Origin: Pectobacterium actinidiae | Lineage (GTDB): Bacteria > Pseudomonadota > Gammaproteobacteria > Enterobacterales > Enterobacteriaceae | Assembly: GCF_000803315.1 (NCBI RefSeq) | Contig: NZ_JRMH01000001.1 | Coordinates: 3,596,001 to 3,660,000, forward strand | Direction: 5' to 3' | Length of the DNA: 64,000 nt | In this document: positions 20,017 to 30,649 of the stretch, piece after piece | How the letters are laid out: the number at the start of each line of letters is the position of its first letter | Numbering within the stretch: the first letter of the stretch is position 1 | Translations under genes and position numbers: made by a program | The notes under the pieces: model-generated | Seen by the model: only the letters and a program-made list of their open reading frames with translations | Told to the model about the DNA's origin: nothing | Databases searched by the model: none

Positions 20017-20829
20017 TTAATGCCCTATTTCCTGTTTTTTCACCTGCTGCCACGCGGCTTCCATTTCGTCCAGTGTCGTCTGTTCCAGCGTTTTTCCCGA
20101 TGCCGTAACGATTTGTTCTACCTCGCGAAAACGACGAGTGAACTTGCGATTTGCCGCCTGTAACGCATTCTCAGCCTTGTGCCCCAGATGACGAGAGAGA
20201 TTGACTGTGGCGAACAATAAATCACCAATCTCTTCACCTAATTTTTCTTCATCGACAACGGCTTGCCGCGCCTCAAACATCACCTCGTCGATCTCTTCAT
20301 ATACTTTATCGAGCACCGGCCCCAGGCTGTCCCAATCGAAGCCCACAGACGAACAACGCTGCTGAATTTTTTGCGCTTTCATCAGGGCAGGAAGCGCATC
20401 AGGAATGTCATCCAACGGCGAATGACGATCTTTCTCCGCCCGCTCCTGCGCTTTGGTCTGTTCCCAGTTTGCCAGCACGGCATCACTGTCCGTCAGCGTC
20501 AGATCGCCAAAAATATGCGGGTGGCGGCGTTCCAGCTTGTCGCTGATGGCGTTACACACATCAGAGAAATCGAACAAGCCCTTTTCCTGCGCCATTTGCG
20601 CGTAAAACACCACCTGAAACAGTAAATCCCCTAACTCACCGCGCAAATCATCAAAATCCTGACGGCTGATGGCATCCAACACTTCATACGTTTCTTCCAG
20701 CGTATAAGGCGCGATGGTGTCAAACGTCTGTTTCTTGTCCCACGGACAACCATTTTCAGGATCGCGCAGGGTTTTCATGATGGCGAGCAGGCGCTCGACG
20801 GAGGATACGTTAGTCACTGATACAATCAT
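20017..20829 (-). CDS. mazG: nucleoside triphosphate pyrophosphohydrolase MazG
   Basis: A 270-residue protein with two MazG-type all-alpha domains that hydrolyses nucleoside triphosphates to monophosphates and lowers ppGpp in starvation. Motifs include RDPENGCPWDKKQTFDTIAP, EETYEVLDAI, RGELGDLLFQVVFYAQMA and, in the second domain, EEIDEVMFEARQ and EEIGDLLFATVNLSRH. I start at the ATG at 20829 (MIVSVTNVSS), which has AGGA 6 bases upstream; a frame extending to 20877 adds residues absent from the family. Repeat R1 copy b lies between it and relA. Confidence 0.96.
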   Translation of the reverse strand: MIVSVTNVSSVERLLAIMKTLRDPENGCPWDKKQTFDTIAPYTLEETYEVLDAISRQDFDDLRGELGDLLFQVVFYAQMAQEKGLFDFSDVCNAISDKLERRHPHIFGDLTLTDSDAVLANWEQTKAQERAEKDRHSPLDDIPDALPALMKAQKIQQRCSSVGFDWDSLGPVLDKVYEEIDEVMFEARQAVVDEEKLGEEIGDLLFATVNLSRHLGHKAENALQAANRKFTRRFREVEQIVTASGKTLEQTTLDEMEAAWQQVKKQEIGH

Positions 20830-20920
20830 AATATTCCTGCAAAAATTTTTGTGGAAATAGCAAAACACGGAAGCCAACTTCGGCTAAAAAGCGCAAAGAC
20901 ATCACTATTTTCATTTCAAC

Positions 20921-21167
20921 GGCGTAAAAAATTGTGCTGAGATGCACATGGCCGCCGAGTGAGCCGCACGGACGCGGCGAAAGCCTGTGCCGCGTCGGGA
21001 ACGCGTCACAGGTGGCTCGACAGCGGGCATGTTCATCGAAGGAACCGCATCGCGGCACAATTCTCGCCAAAAGCCAGGGTTCTGAGGGATGCGGCATCTG
21101 AGCATCCCTCAGTCGGGCGTGGCTCTGGTGCCACAAAGAACAATACGGCTAATCACGCACGAAACCG
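20921..21167 (+). repeat. dispersed repeat R1, copy b
   Basis: Second copy of the 245-bp R1 repeat, on the plus strand, filling most of the relA-mazG gap. Hairpins: GCCGC/GCGGC around ACGGAC (20963-20978); CCTGTG/CACAGG enclosing CGCGT/ACGCG around CGGGA (20984-21012); CTGAGGGATGC with its complement around GGCATCTGA (21082-21112). CCGC-ATC-GCGG is also present. It lies antisense to the flanking genes. Nothing else was seen in 20830-21217. Confidence 0.88.
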
Positions 21168-21217
21168 TTCACCACACCCGCATAAGATTTTCACCTGGCT
21201 GATGGTGAAACCATCAT

Positions 21218-23452
21218 TTACGCCCCCTGCTGGCGCCGCGCGTCGATCACATCCGGTAGCTGGTTGAGCTTCGCCAGAATGCGGCTGAGCACTTGCAGGT
21301 TGTAGATCTCGATATCCATATCAATCGTAGCCAGTTGCTGCTTGGTATCGCTACGGCTGGCGACGCCCAGTACATTAACCTTCTCATTCGCCAGAATCGT
21401 GGTGATATCCCGCAGCAGGCCGCTACGATCGTTGGCAATCACCCGCACCACCAGCGAATAGCCGCTGGAGTAGCTTTCGCCCCATACCGCATCCACAATG
21501 CGCTCCGGCGAGCTGGCGCGCAGTTCGTCCAACTGTTCACAATCCGCACGGTGAATCGAAATTCCGCGTCCGCGTGTGATGAACCCGGTGATCTCATCCC
21601 CCGGAATCGGCTGGCAGCAGCGGGCAATGTGGTGCATCAGATTGCCCACACCTTCCACCACCACGCGGCCGTTGTCCTTCGTGTTACGTGCCGCTGGCTG
21701 ATGCGATTTTTGCGTCAACTGGCGCAGCGCTTCGCGATCCAACTCTTCCGCACTCGGCTGTTTTAGCTGCGATTGCAGGAAATTCACCATCTGGTTGAGA
21801 CGAACATCACCGCCGCCGATAGCAGCCAGTAACTCATCCAGCGAATTCACGTTGTAACGTGGCAGCAGCAGTTTTTCCGCGGCTTTCAGGCTGACACCCA
21901 AATGCGCCAGTTCATCATCCAGGATCTGTCGACCCGCCAAAATGTTCTTGTCGCGATCTTGCTTACGGAACCAGTTCTGAATCTTCGAACGTCCGCGACT
22001 GGTGGTGATATACCCCAGATTCGGGTTCAGCCAGTCGCGGCTCGGGTTTGGCTGCTTCTGGGTGATAATTTCAATTTGATCGCCCATTTGCAGTTGGTAG
22101 GTAAACGGCACAATACGTCCGCCAATTTTCGCCCCAATGCAGCGGTGCCCGATATCACTGTGGATGTTATAAGCAAAATCCAGCGGCGTGGAACCCGCAG
22201 GGAGATCCACCACGTCGCCTTTCGGCGTAAAGACATAAACCCGATCGTCAAACACCTGGCTGCGAACTTCGTCCAGTACGTCATTCGAATCCGCCACGTC
22301 GTCCTGCCAGGCAAGCAGTTTGCGCAGCCAGGCAATGCGGCCTTCGTAGCCGGAACGCCCGCTCACAGAGGTGCCTTCTTTGTATTTCCAGTGTGCGGCA
22401 ACGCCCAGTTCAGCATCTTCATGCATCTGTCGCGTACGAATCTGGATTTCGAGCGTCTTTCCACCCGGCCCTAACACCACCGTGTGAATGGACTGATAGC
22501 CGTTTGGTTTGGGGTTAGCGACGTAGTCGTCAAACTCGTCCGGCAGATGGCGATAATGGGTATGCACGATACCCAACGCCCCGTAGCAGTCCTGCAAGCG
22601 CTCAACGACAATGCGTACCGCACGGACATCGAACAGCTCATCGAACGACAGCGCTTTCTTTTGCATCTTGCGCCAGATGCTGTAGATATGCTTAGGACGA
22701 CCGTAGATCTCCGCCTGCACGCCCTCTTCTTTCATCGCGTTGCGTAGCGTTTTGACAAAATCGTCAATGTACTGCGCACGATCGATACGACGTTCGTGCA
22801 GCAGCTTGGCGATTTTTTTATATTCATCAGGATGCAGATAGCGGAAGCAGAAATCTTCCAGCTCCCACTTCAACTGGCCGATGCCTAATCGGTTAGCCAG
22901 CGGTGCATAGATGTTGGTACACTCTTTGGCCGCCAATACCCGTTCTTCTTCTGGGGCATCCTTCACTTCACGCAGGTGCGCGATCCGCTCGGCGAGCTTG
23001 ATCACCACGCAGCGGAAATCTTCCACCATCGCCAGTAACATGCGGCGGATGTTATCGACCTGCTCAGACGCGCCGGAATCATTCTGCGTCGCTTTGAGCT
23101 GGCGGATTGCATCCATATCGCGCACGCCATGCACCAGATCAACGATGTTTTTACCAAACGCGGCTTCCAGCGTCGCCTCATCGACCACGTTGGCGTTTGC
23201 CAGCGGAAAGAGCAGCGCCGCACGCATGCTGTCATTGTCCATGCTTAGCGTGGACAGGATTTCCACCATTTCAATGCCGCGCCACAGCAGTAGCGACGCA
23301 TCGGCGTGATCTTGCGTTTGCTGCTCACAGTAACGCCAGGTTTCGGCTAAACGTTCACACGATTGCTGGCTGGAAATACCCAGTGAAGCAATCCACGCGT
23401 CAGGGACAAACTCACCTTCCGTATTCAAATGCGCACTTCTTACCGCAACCAT
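21218..23452 (-). CDS. relA: GTP pyrophosphokinase RelA
   Basis: A 744-residue (p)ppGpp synthetase I, ribosome-associated and active in amino acid starvation. Order of domains: degenerate hydrolase domain (1-200), synthetase (about 220-380, with YGRPKHIYSIWRKMQKK and NGYQSIHTVVLGPGGKTLEIQIRT), TGS (about 405-470, VFTPKGDVVDLPAGSTPLDFAYN), zinc-finger/helical region (RCCQPIPGDEITGFITRGRGI) and C-terminal ACT. Length is identical to E. coli RelA. It follows rlmD on the same strand. Confidence 0.99.
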   Translation of the reverse strand: MVAVRSAHLNTEGEFVPDAWIASLGISSQQSCERLAETWRYCEQQTQDHADASLLLWRGIEMVEILSTLSMDNDSMRAALLFPLANANVVDEATLEAAFGKNIVDLVHGVRDMDAIRQLKATQNDSGASEQVDNIRRMLLAMVEDFRCVVIKLAERIAHLREVKDAPEEERVLAAKECTNIYAPLANRLGIGQLKWELEDFCFRYLHPDEYKKIAKLLHERRIDRAQYIDDFVKTLRNAMKEEGVQAEIYGRPKHIYSIWRKMQKKALSFDELFDVRAVRIVVERLQDCYGALGIVHTHYRHLPDEFDDYVANPKPNGYQSIHTVVLGPGGKTLEIQIRTRQMHEDAELGVAAHWKYKEGTSVSGRSGYEGRIAWLRKLLAWQDDVADSNDVLDEVRSQVFDDRVYVFTPKGDVVDLPAGSTPLDFAYNIHSDIGHRCIGAKIGGRIVPFTYQLQMGDQIEIITQKQPNPSRDWLNPNLGYITTSRGRSKIQNWFRKQDRDKNILAGRQILDDELAHLGVSLKAAEKLLLPRYNVNSLDELLAAIGGGDVRLNQMVNFLQSQLKQPSAEELDREALRQLTQKSHQPAARNTKDNGRVVVEGVGNLMHHIARCCQPIPGDEITGFITRGRGISIHRADCEQLDELRASSPERIVDAVWGESYSSGYSLVVRVIANDRSGLLRDITTILANEKVNVLGVASRSDTKQQLATIDMDIEIYNLQVLSRILAKLNQLPDVIDARRQQGA

Positions 23453-23505
23453 AATTTCTCCCTACGTTACCCTTCACCTTGCAAACAACGCCGCTTTGCT
23501 GCCCA

Positions 23506-24855
23506 TTACACCTTTCGCGCGCCGGTGTCGTGCAAAAACAGTGCCATCGATTCAAGGTGACCGGTATGTGGAAACATATCCAGCATCGCAACATTCGCCA
23601 GCCTGAAACCTGCTGCCAGTAATACTTTGCTGTCGCGCGCTAGCGTCGTGGCATTACAAGAGACATACACCACCCGTTCAGGTGCCAGTCTGGTTATCTG
23701 CTCCATCACGCCTGCCGCGCCCGCACGTGCCGGATCAAGTAATATCTTATCAAAACCCTGAGCGGCCCACGGCTGCTGCGTGACGTCATCTTCAAGATTT
23801 TGGTGAAAAAATGTGACATTGGACAGCCCATTGCGTCGGGCATTTTCGCGTCCTTTCTCAACTAACGCGGTCACCCCTTCCACACCGACGACGCTGGCGG
23901 CACGCTGTGCCAGCGGTAGCGTGAAGTTACCCATGCCACAAAACAGATCTAATATTCTATCCTGCGGTTGCACATCCAGCCATGCCAGCGCCTGCGCGAC
24001 CATCTGCTGGTTCACCGCATCATTAACCTGAATGAAATCGCGCGGGCTAAAGGCCAGCGTCAGCCCGGCAACGTGATAAACTGGCTCTTCACCCTGTAAA
24101 CACGTCAGCGAGTCGGCATCCGATGCCAGATAAACCGACACATCCTGCTGCTGCGCAAAATCACGCAGCGCCTGCTGGTCCGATGAATGAAGTGGATCAA
24201 GGTGCCTTAGCACCAACAGCGGACCGTTCTCCGCCTGCACCAGCTCCACATGCCCAAGGCGCTTCACCGCCTTTAATCGGTTCAGGCAGTCGCGCAGCGG
24301 TTGCAACAGCGCTTCAAGCTCGGGGCGCAACACCGGACAGGCTTTGATATCCACCAGATCGTGAGAATTTGACTGCCGATAGCCCATCAACAGACGCCGC
24401 TCTTTTGCCTGAAAGTATAACGCAAGCCGCGCACGCCTCCGATAGGCATAAGGTGTGCCAGCGATCAATGAGGCTTCAGGCAGCTCAGCACCCGTTTCCC
24501 GTGTCATCAGACGCACCAATGCAGCCGATTTACTGCTCTGTTGCAACGCGATGTCCGCGTGCTGCTGCTGGCAGCCGCCACAGCGGGTAAAATGCGGGCA
24601 TGGCGGCGCAACACGCTGCGGGCTAGGCGTCAGGAGGCGTTTAAGTTTTGCATGCGAAAACTGACGCTTCTCTTCCGTCAGTTGGATCTCGGCCTGCTCT
24701 CCCGGCAATACCCCCGTGACAAACACCGTCTTGCCCTCGTGACGCGCTACCCCCTGTCCAAACGGATCAAGCGACGTGACCGTAACAGTGAGGTTCTTAG
24801 CAGGAATCGCTTTCCGGGTCGTCACACGCCGGTTTGGAGAGTAGAATTGCGCCAT
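23506..24855 (-). CDS. rlmD: 23S rRNA (uracil-1939-C5)-methyltransferase RlmD
   Basis: A 449-residue SAM-dependent RNA methyltransferase (formerly RumA). It has an N-terminal TRAM domain ([22 protein letters not shown]), an iron-sulfur cluster cysteine set ([14 protein letters not shown]), the SAM motif [14 protein letters not shown] and the catalytic cysteine in [13 protein letters not shown]. It is divergent from barA and upstream of relA, as in E. coli. Confidence 0.98.
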   Translation of the reverse strand: MAQFYSPNRRVTTRKAIPAKNLTVTVTSLDPFGQGVARHEGKTVFVTGVLPGEQAEIQLTEEKRQFSHAKLKRLLTPSPQRVAPPCPHFTRCGGCQQQHADIALQQSSKSAALVRLMTRETGAELPEASLIAGTPYAYRRRARLALYFQAKERRLLMGYRQSNSHDLVDIKACPVLRPELEALLQPLRDCLNRLKAVKRLGHVELVQAENGPLLVLRHLDPLHSSDQQALRDFAQQQDVSVYLASDADSLTCLQGEEPVYHVAGLTLAFSPRDFIQVNDAVNQQMVAQALAWLDVQPQDRILDLFCGMGNFTLPLAQRAASVVGVEGVTALVEKGRENARRNGLSNVTFFHQNLEDDVTQQPWAAQGFDKILLDPARAGAAGVMEQITRLAPERVVYVSCNATTLARDSKVLLAAGFRLANVAMLDMFPHTGHLESMALFLHDTGARKV

Positions 24856-24972
24856 AATGTACTATCGATTGATCTCTTGAGTTGAACGGCTGTAATCGGT
24901 ACGTGCAGTACCCGATAACTAATTACATCATTGGGTGCTCAGCATCCTCTAATTCTCCCACATTGGAACCCC

Positions 24973-27768
24973 ATGACCAAATACAGTCTTCGTGCACGGA
25001 TGTTGATACTGATTTTGGCACCGACGCTGATGATCGGGCTGCTGCTTAGTTCGTTCTTCGTCATCCATCGTTATAATCAGTTGCAGTCACAGTTGGCCGA
25101 TTCGGGCACCAGTATCATTGAGCCGCTGGCAACCATCAGCGCTTATGCGATTACTCATCGCCAGATGGACACGATTCCTCCGTTAATCAATACGCTCCAT
25201 CGCCGTCACTCCGCGATTATTCGTACCATTAGCGTGTTCGATGCACGTAATCAGCTCCTGGCGACCACCAATGTCCGCCACAACGTGACATTACAGTCGC
25301 TCAGCAGCGATGCGCTTGCACACAATAAGCTGCACCTGCACCACACGAATGACGCGCTGATTCTGCATATGCCTATCGTTAATGATAGTGAATTTCTGCC
25401 TGGCGGGGTGCCACCCACCTTGCCCGGAACCGCCACACCTCTCGGCTACCTGGTTATCGAACTGGATACCAGTACCATTCGGCTTCAGCAGTATCAGGAA
25501 ATCTTCATCGCCGCGCTCTTGCTGCTGTTATCGTTGGGTGCCGCCGTTATCTTTGCCTATCGTCTGATGCGGGATGTCACCACCCCGATTCGCAATATGG
25601 TTGATACCGTCGATCGCATTCGTCGTGGGCAGTTGGATAGCCGGGTCGAAGGTTACATGCTCGGCGAGCTGGATATGCTGAAAAACGGCATCAACTCGAT
25701 GGCAATGTCGCTGACCGCCTACCACGAAGAAATGCAGCAAAATATCGATCAGGCAACCTACGATCTGCGGGAAACGCTGGAGCAGATGGAGATCCAAAAC
25801 GTTGAGCTGGATCTGGCCAAGAAGCGCGCGCAGGAAGCAGCCCGTATCAAGTCTGAGTTTCTGGCGAATATGTCGCACGAACTGAGAACGCCGCTGAATG
25901 GCGTGATCGGTTTCACTCGCCAGACGTTGAAAACACCGCTGAACACCACGCAGACGGACTATCTGCTCACCATCGAACGTTCTGCCAATAACCTGCTGAA
26001 TATTATTAACGATGTGCTGGATTTCTCGAAGCTAGAGGCAGGAAAGCTGGTGCTAGAGGATATTCCGTTTTCGCTGCACAACACGCTGGACGACGTTGTG
26101 ATGCTGCTGGCACACACAGCACATGAAAAAGGATTGGAACTGACGCTCAGTATTCAGAATGACGTTCCCGAACAGTTTGTCGGTGACCCACTGCGGATAC
26201 AGCAAATCATCACCAACCTGTTGGGCAACGCGATTAAATTTACCGAACAGGGCAATATTGATATTCGGGTGGAGAAGCGTCGGCAGGAGCACAATCAGGT
26301 GCAGCTAGAGGTGCAAATACGTGATACCGGCATTGGCATTGCTGAATTGCAGCAATCACAGCTGTTTCAGGCTTTCCGCCAGGCCGATACCAGCATTTCA
26401 CGCCGTCATGGCGGCACAGGGCTCGGGCTGGTCATCACCCAGCGTCTGGTCAAAGAAATGGGGGGCGACATCAGTTTTCAGAGCGAGCTCAGCAAGGGAT
26501 CAACCTTCTGGTTCCACATCACGCTACCGCTCAACCCGCACGCGATACCGGCCGAACCCGCCTACACGATGCTGCAAGGCAAACATCTGGCCTATGTGGA
26601 GTACCATTCTATCGCCGCGCAAGCCACACTGGATATCCTGAGCCAGACGCCGCTCATCGTGAGCTACAGCCCGACGTTTGAGCAACTGCCGGAAGGGGAA
26701 TTTGATATCCTGCTGCTCGGTATTCCCGTGCAATACCGTAATACGCTGCTCGACTACACGCCCAGACTGCGCGATATCTGCCGCCGCTCGCCCTGTGTGA
26801 TTCTGGCGCTACCCAGTCTGGCGCAAATGGATGCCGAGCAGTTGAAAACCTTCGGCGTACACGCCTGCCTGAGCAAACCGCTCGCCGCGTCACGCCTGCT
26901 GCCGCTGCTACAGGACAGCACGCTGTTCCAGCTCTCTTTTCTGCCAGACGATGCGGCACCGCATCAGAGTGCCGCACGCCATCTCGCCCGTTTACCGTTG
27001 AGGGTGATGGCGGTGGATGACAATCCAGCCAATCTGAAACTGATCGGCACGCTGCTGGAAGAGCAGGTCGAGACGATTATCCTGTGCGAAAGCGGACAAG
27101 ATGCGATTGCACAGGCAGAACTGAATCAGTGCGACATTATTCTCATGGATATTCAGATGCCGGGTATGGACGGCATTTGCGCCAGCGAGCTGATCCGCCA
27201 GATCCCTCACCATGCCACCACGCCAATCATCGCGGTAACGGCGCAGACTATGACGGGTGAACGCGAGCATCTGCTACGTTCGGGTATGGATGACTATCTG
27301 GCGAAACCGATAGACGAACTGATGCTGAAAAGCGTGTTGACGCGTCATGCGCGGCAAGATCCGCTGAAACGTAATCGGGGCGAGATTACGGGATTACTGA
27401 ACGAGCACGACGATAGCCAGCTATCACTCGACTGGGCGCTGGCGCAGCAACAGGCGGCTAACAAGCCGGAACTGGCGCGCGACCTGCTGCAAATGCTGTT
27501 GGATTTCTTGCCAGAGGTTCAGCGGAAGATAGAAAACGTGCTAAAGGGTCAGACGGATGATGGCATCATCGAGCTGGTTCATAAACTGCACGGCAGTTGC
27601 AGCTACAGCGGCGTGCCGCGTCTGCAACGCATCTGCCGCTATCTGGAACAACAGCTGCGCAAGGGCGTTCACGCCAGCGATCTCGAACCCGAATGGTTAG
27701 AGCTGCTGGACGAAATCGACAATGTCAACAAAGCCGCCCAGCCGCATATCAATCCTATGCATTCGTAA
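24973..27768 (+). CDS. barA: hybrid sensor kinase BarA (GacS/ExpS type)
   Basis: A 931-residue tripartite sensor kinase. Two membrane segments bound a periplasmic loop (about 10-190). HAMP follows, then the H-box [15 protein letters not shown]-, G1- and G2-boxes ([30 protein letters not shown]), a receiver domain with the acceptor aspartate in [13 protein letters not shown], and a C-terminal Hpt domain with its histidine in [13 protein letters not shown]. It phosphorylates UvrY/GacA, which in soft-rot bacteria drives rsmB RNA and so virulence enzyme production. The start at 24973 ([10 protein letters not shown]) agrees with E. coli MTNYSLRARM. Confidence 0.97.
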   Translation: MTKYSLRARMLILILAPTLMIGLLLSSFFVIHRYNQLQSQLADSGTSIIEPLATISAYAITHRQMDTIPPLINTLHRRHSAIIRTISVFDARNQLLATTNVRHNVTLQSLSSDALAHNKLHLHHTNDALILHMPIVNDSEFLPGGVPPTLPGTATPLGYLVIELDTSTIRLQQYQEIFIAALLLLLSLGAAVIFAYRLMRDVTTPIRNMVDTVDRIRRGQLDSRVEGYMLGELDMLKNGINSMAMSLTAYHEEMQQNIDQATYDLRETLEQMEIQNVELDLAKKRAQEAARIKSEFLANMSHELRTPLNGVIGFTRQTLKTPLNTTQTDYLLTIERSANNLLNIINDVLDFSKLEAGKLVLEDIPFSLHNTLDDVVMLLAHTAHEKGLELTLSIQNDVPEQFVGDPLRIQQIITNLLGNAIKFTEQGNIDIRVEKRRQEHNQVQLEVQIRDTGIGIAELQQSQLFQAFRQADTSISRRHGGTGLGLVITQRLVKEMGGDISFQSELSKGSTFWFHITLPLNPHAIPAEPAYTMLQGKHLAYVEYHSIAAQATLDILSQTPLIVSYSPTFEQLPEGEFDILLLGIPVQYRNTLLDYTPRLRDICRRSPCVILALPSLAQMDAEQLKTFGVHACLSKPLAASRLLPLLQDSTLFQLSFLPDDAAPHQSAARHLARLPLRVMAVDDNPANLKLIGTLLEEQVETIILCESGQDAIAQAELNQCDIILMDIQMPGMDGICASELIRQIPHHATTPIIAVTAQTMTGEREHLLRSGMDDYLAKPIDELMLKSVLTRHARQDPLKRNRGEITGLLNEHDDSQLSLDWALAQQQAANKPELARDLLQMLLDFLPEVQRKIENVLKGQTDDGIIELVHKLHGSCSYSGVPRLQRICRYLEQQLRKGVHASDLEPEWLELLDEIDNVNKAAQPHINPMHS

Positions 27769-27815
27769 TCAATATCCCCACTGCGGAGACAGTTTCGTGC
27801 GCTTTGCTGTTATCA

Positions 27816-28060
27816 GGCGTAAAAAATTATGCTGAGGAGATAGCGGGCTTCGGATGAGCCGCAGGACGCGGCGAAAGCTTGCGCCACGTCGGGAACGTGT
27901 CGCAAGCGGTCCGTTAAGCCAGATACCGACGAAGGCACCGCGTTAGCGGCATAATTCCCGCCGAAAGCCTGGGGTCACGGGGCGGCGGCGACTGAGCGCC
28001 CCGTGTCGGGCGCGTGCTGCGAAGTAGCATGAAATAGCCGTATTGTGGCGCACGAAACCG
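27816..28060 (+). repeat. dispersed repeat R1, copy c
   Basis: Third R1 copy, 245 bp, in the barA-garK gap and sense to barA. Hairpins: GCCGC/GCGGC around AGGAC (27858-27872); GCTTGCG/CGCAAGC enclosing CACGT/ACGTG around CGGGA (27877-27907); CCGC-GTTA-GCGG (27938-27949); CACGGGGC/GCCCCGTG (27976-28005). GTTTCGTGCGC lies just outside the left end (about 27792) and its reverse complement at the right end, so this copy may have terminal inverted repeats. Confidence 0.88.
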
Positions 28061-28113
28061 TCCCTCAGTCTTATGTAGATAAAAGGTTCTAGACTAACCG
28101 TAGCGCCATCGCA

Positions 28114-29259
28114 TTATCGCGACATAGACTGCGCCAGTCGGATCGTGGCGGCGATATTACGTGCCGTCATCCGCACATTCTCTGCCGCATTATCCAGCGC
28201 TTCTTCTAGTGAGCAAATGTTATAAAGCACGCTGAATACGGCATCCAGGCCATGTTCATGCACCACTGCAACATCTGCCGTCAGGCTGCCGGCGATGCCA
28301 ATCACCGGTTTGTTATACTGTTTGGCTATCCGCGCCACGCCAATCGGCACTTTACCGTGGATCGTCTGGCTGTCGATGCGCCCTTCACCGGTAATCACCA
28401 GCGTGGCATCGCGTACCAGTTCATCCAGCCCCAACGCTTCCGTGACAATCTCTATTCCCTGACGAAGCTCAGCGCCGCAAAAGGCCTGTAGCGCCGCCCC
28501 CATACCGCCCGCCGCCCCCGCACCAGGAACGTGTTCCACGTCCATATCCAGATCGTGGCGAATCACCGCCGCATAATGCTTCAACGCATTATCCAGCTGT
28601 TCAATCATCTCCGGCGTTGCCCCTTTTTGAGGACCAAAGATCGCCGACGCGCCCTGCTTCCCCGTCAACGGATTGGTCACATCACAGGCCACTTCAAAGC
28701 GACAATTTTTGATACGCTCATCCAGCTCGCTGATATCAATACGAGCAAGTTTGTCGAGCTCCCCCCCGCCAAAACTAATCTGCTCACCCTGCTGATCCAG
28801 CAACTTCGCGCCCAGCGCCTGTACCATGCCCGATCCGCCGTCATTGGTTGCGCTCCCGCCAATGCCGATGATGCAGTGCCGAACACCGTGATCTAACGCG
28901 CAGCGAATCAACTCGCCCGTGCCATAACTGGTGGTTTTTAACGGATTGCGCAGCTGCGAAGGCACTCGTTCCAGACCGCTTGCCGCCGCCATCTCAATAA
29001 ACGCCGTTTTTTCATCGCCAGACAGGCCAAAGAACGCGTCGATGTTATCGCCTAACGGCCCTGTCACCTTAACATTCACAATCTTGCCATCGGTCGCAGC
29101 GACCATGGCTTCCACGGTGCCTTCCCCACCATCTGCAACGGGCAATTTGACATAGCAGGCATCGGGAAATATTTCACGAAATCCCTTTTCAATCTGCGTA
29201 GCAACATCTTGTGCAGACAGGCTTTCTTTATAAGAATCCGGTGCGATCACTATTTTCAT
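28114..29259 (-). CDS. garK: glycerate 2-kinase GarK
   Basis: A 381-residue glycerate kinase of the GarK/GlxK family, phosphorylating D-glycerate to 2-phosphoglycerate, the last step of galactarate and glucarate breakdown. Marks are MKIVIAPDSYKESLSA, LPVADGGEGTVEAMV, IGIGGSATNDGGSGMVQALG and VITGEGRIDSQT. It is the last gene of the gudX-gudD-garL-garR-garK set on this strand. The product feeds enolase, encoded in this same window. Confidence 0.97.
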   Translation of the reverse strand: MKIVIAPDSYKESLSAQDVATQIEKGFREIFPDACYVKLPVADGGEGTVEAMVAATDGKIVNVKVTGPLGDNIDAFFGLSGDEKTAFIEMAAASGLERVPSQLRNPLKTTSYGTGELIRCALDHGVRHCIIGIGGSATNDGGSGMVQALGAKLLDQQGEQISFGGGELDKLARIDISELDERIKNCRFEVACDVTNPLTGKQGASAIFGPQKGATPEMIEQLDNALKHYAAVIRHDLDMDVEHVPGAGAAGGMGAALQAFCGAELRQGIEIVTEALGLDELVRDATLVITGEGRIDSQTIHGKVPIGVARIAKQYNKPVIGIAGSLTADVAVVHEHGLDAVFSVLYNICSLEEALDNAAENVRMTARNIAATIRLAQSMSR

Positions 29260-29436
29260 AAACGATCCGATTTCATCAACGTTCCGATTGCATCAATAAT
29301 CCGCGCGCTCATGAAACGGCGCTTATACCCGCCAACGTTCAGGGCAGTAGATCCTGAAACCCAGTAGGTAGATCAGAATGATTATCCGCCAATCGGCTGG
29401 CATCCTGCGCCAGCCTCATGACTATCGCTTCACGGC

Positions 29437-30321
29437 TTATCGCGTAACTTCCACTTTGGCCAGCTTCTCGTAGTAACACGCCAGCGCACTGTGGTCGGCC
29501 GATCCCAGATCGTCCGCTTTCAGCGCCTGCATCATTTCCATCACCGCCGCCGTTAACGGCAGCTGTGCGCCAACGCCGTGTGAGGTATCCAGCGCGTTCG
29601 CCAAATCCTTGATATGCAGATCGATGCGGAAGCCTGGCTTAAAGTTACGATCCATCACCATCGGCGCTTTCGCATCCAGCACGGTGCTGCCAGCCAATCC
29701 ACCGCGGATCGCCTGATAAACCAGATCCGGGTTAACGCCTGCTTTCGTCGCCAGCACCAGCGCTTCAGACATGGCAGCAATATTCAGCGCCACAATCACC
29801 TGGTTCGCCAGTTTGGTCACGTTACCCGCGCCGATATCACCGGTATGTACAACAGAACCCGCCATGGATTTCAGAATCTCAAAGCAGCGGTCAAACTGGG
29901 CTTTGTCGCCACCGACCATTACGGACAGCGTGCCGTCGATCGCTTTCGGTTCACCGCCGCTGACCGGCGCGTCCAGCATAGCGATCTCTTTCGTCGCCAG
30001 TGCGGTAGCAATTTCACGGCTGGCAAGCGGGGCGATTGAGCTCATATCCACCACAATGCTGCCGGCACGCGCACCGTCAATGACGCCGTTTTCACCTAGC
30101 ACCACGTCTTTAACGTGTGGAGAGTTAGGCAGCATGGTGATGATGACATCGCACTGTTCCGCCACCTGTTTTGGCGTTTCAGCCGACGTTGCGCCCGCAG
30201 CAACCACTTCCGCGACTGCGTCCAGATTTCGATCCATCACGACTAATGAGTAACCTGCTTTCAACAGATTTTTACTCATCGGTTTTCCCATGATGCCCAA
30301 TCCAATAAAACCAATTTTCAT
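29437..30321 (-). CDS. garR: tartronate semialdehyde reductase GarR
   Basis: A 294-residue 2-hydroxy-3-oxopropionate reductase (beta-hydroxyacid dehydrogenase family), NAD(P)H dependent, producing D-glycerate. It shows GFIGLGIMGKPMSKNL at the N-terminus, DAPVSGGEPKAIDGTLSVMV and the catalytic lysine region GAGNVTKLANQ. The start MKIGFIGLG at 30321 matches E. coli; a frame reaching 30354 adds 11 unlikely residues. Repeat R2 copy a separates it from garL. Confidence 0.97.
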   Translation of the reverse strand: MKIGFIGLGIMGKPMSKNLLKAGYSLVVMDRNLDAVAEVVAAGATSAETPKQVAEQCDVIITMLPNSPHVKDVVLGENGVIDGARAGSIVVDMSSIAPLASREIATALATKEIAMLDAPVSGGEPKAIDGTLSVMVGGDKAQFDRCFEILKSMAGSVVHTGDIGAGNVTKLANQVIVALNIAAMSEALVLATKAGVNPDLVYQAIRGGLAGSTVLDAKAPMVMDRNFKPGFRIDLHIKDLANALDTSHGVGAQLPLTAAVMEMMQALKADDLGSADHSALACYYEKLAKVEVTR

Positions 30322-30412
30322 CGCCCTAACCTCATTGTCTGATGTAGATATCACTTCAATTCACGATGAACCCGCCTCATGGCGGATCCGATTCGCACGG
30401 AATGACTGAATT

Positions 30413-30645
30413 TGCTAACAAAGTACGCTGAGCAATGGCAATGGGTAGATCGTAAAGACGCTGCAAGTACATCCCTGTAAGCTCGAGCCGCGCAGATATG
30501 AATCTCGTCCCTGATATTCACCCTTTCAGGGCCGTCGCAAGCGACGTTCAAAAGCGTTCCTGACGCTTTTGTCCCTGGCGCGGACGCTTTACTCTTCTAT
30601 CCCATTACCATCGTTCTCGCTCCGCAAATAGGTTTGTCAACGGTC
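30413..30645 (+). repeat. dispersed repeat R2, copy a
   Basis: A 233-bp repeat sharing most of its length with 56147-56380. It holds CAAAAGCGT/ACGCTTTTG around TCCTG (30549-30571), CGTCGC-AA-GCGACG just before, and CCCTGA/TCAGGG further left. It sits inside the gar operon between garL and garR, ending 5 bases before the garL stop codon, antisense to both. The rest of 30322-30649 is empty. Confidence 0.88.
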
Positions 30646-30649
30646 TGAA

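Noticed and set aside
20810..21136. A 108-codon minus-strand frame between relA and mazG
   Set aside because: It covers repeat R1 copy b and the 5' end of mazG; the composition reflects the repeat hairpins.
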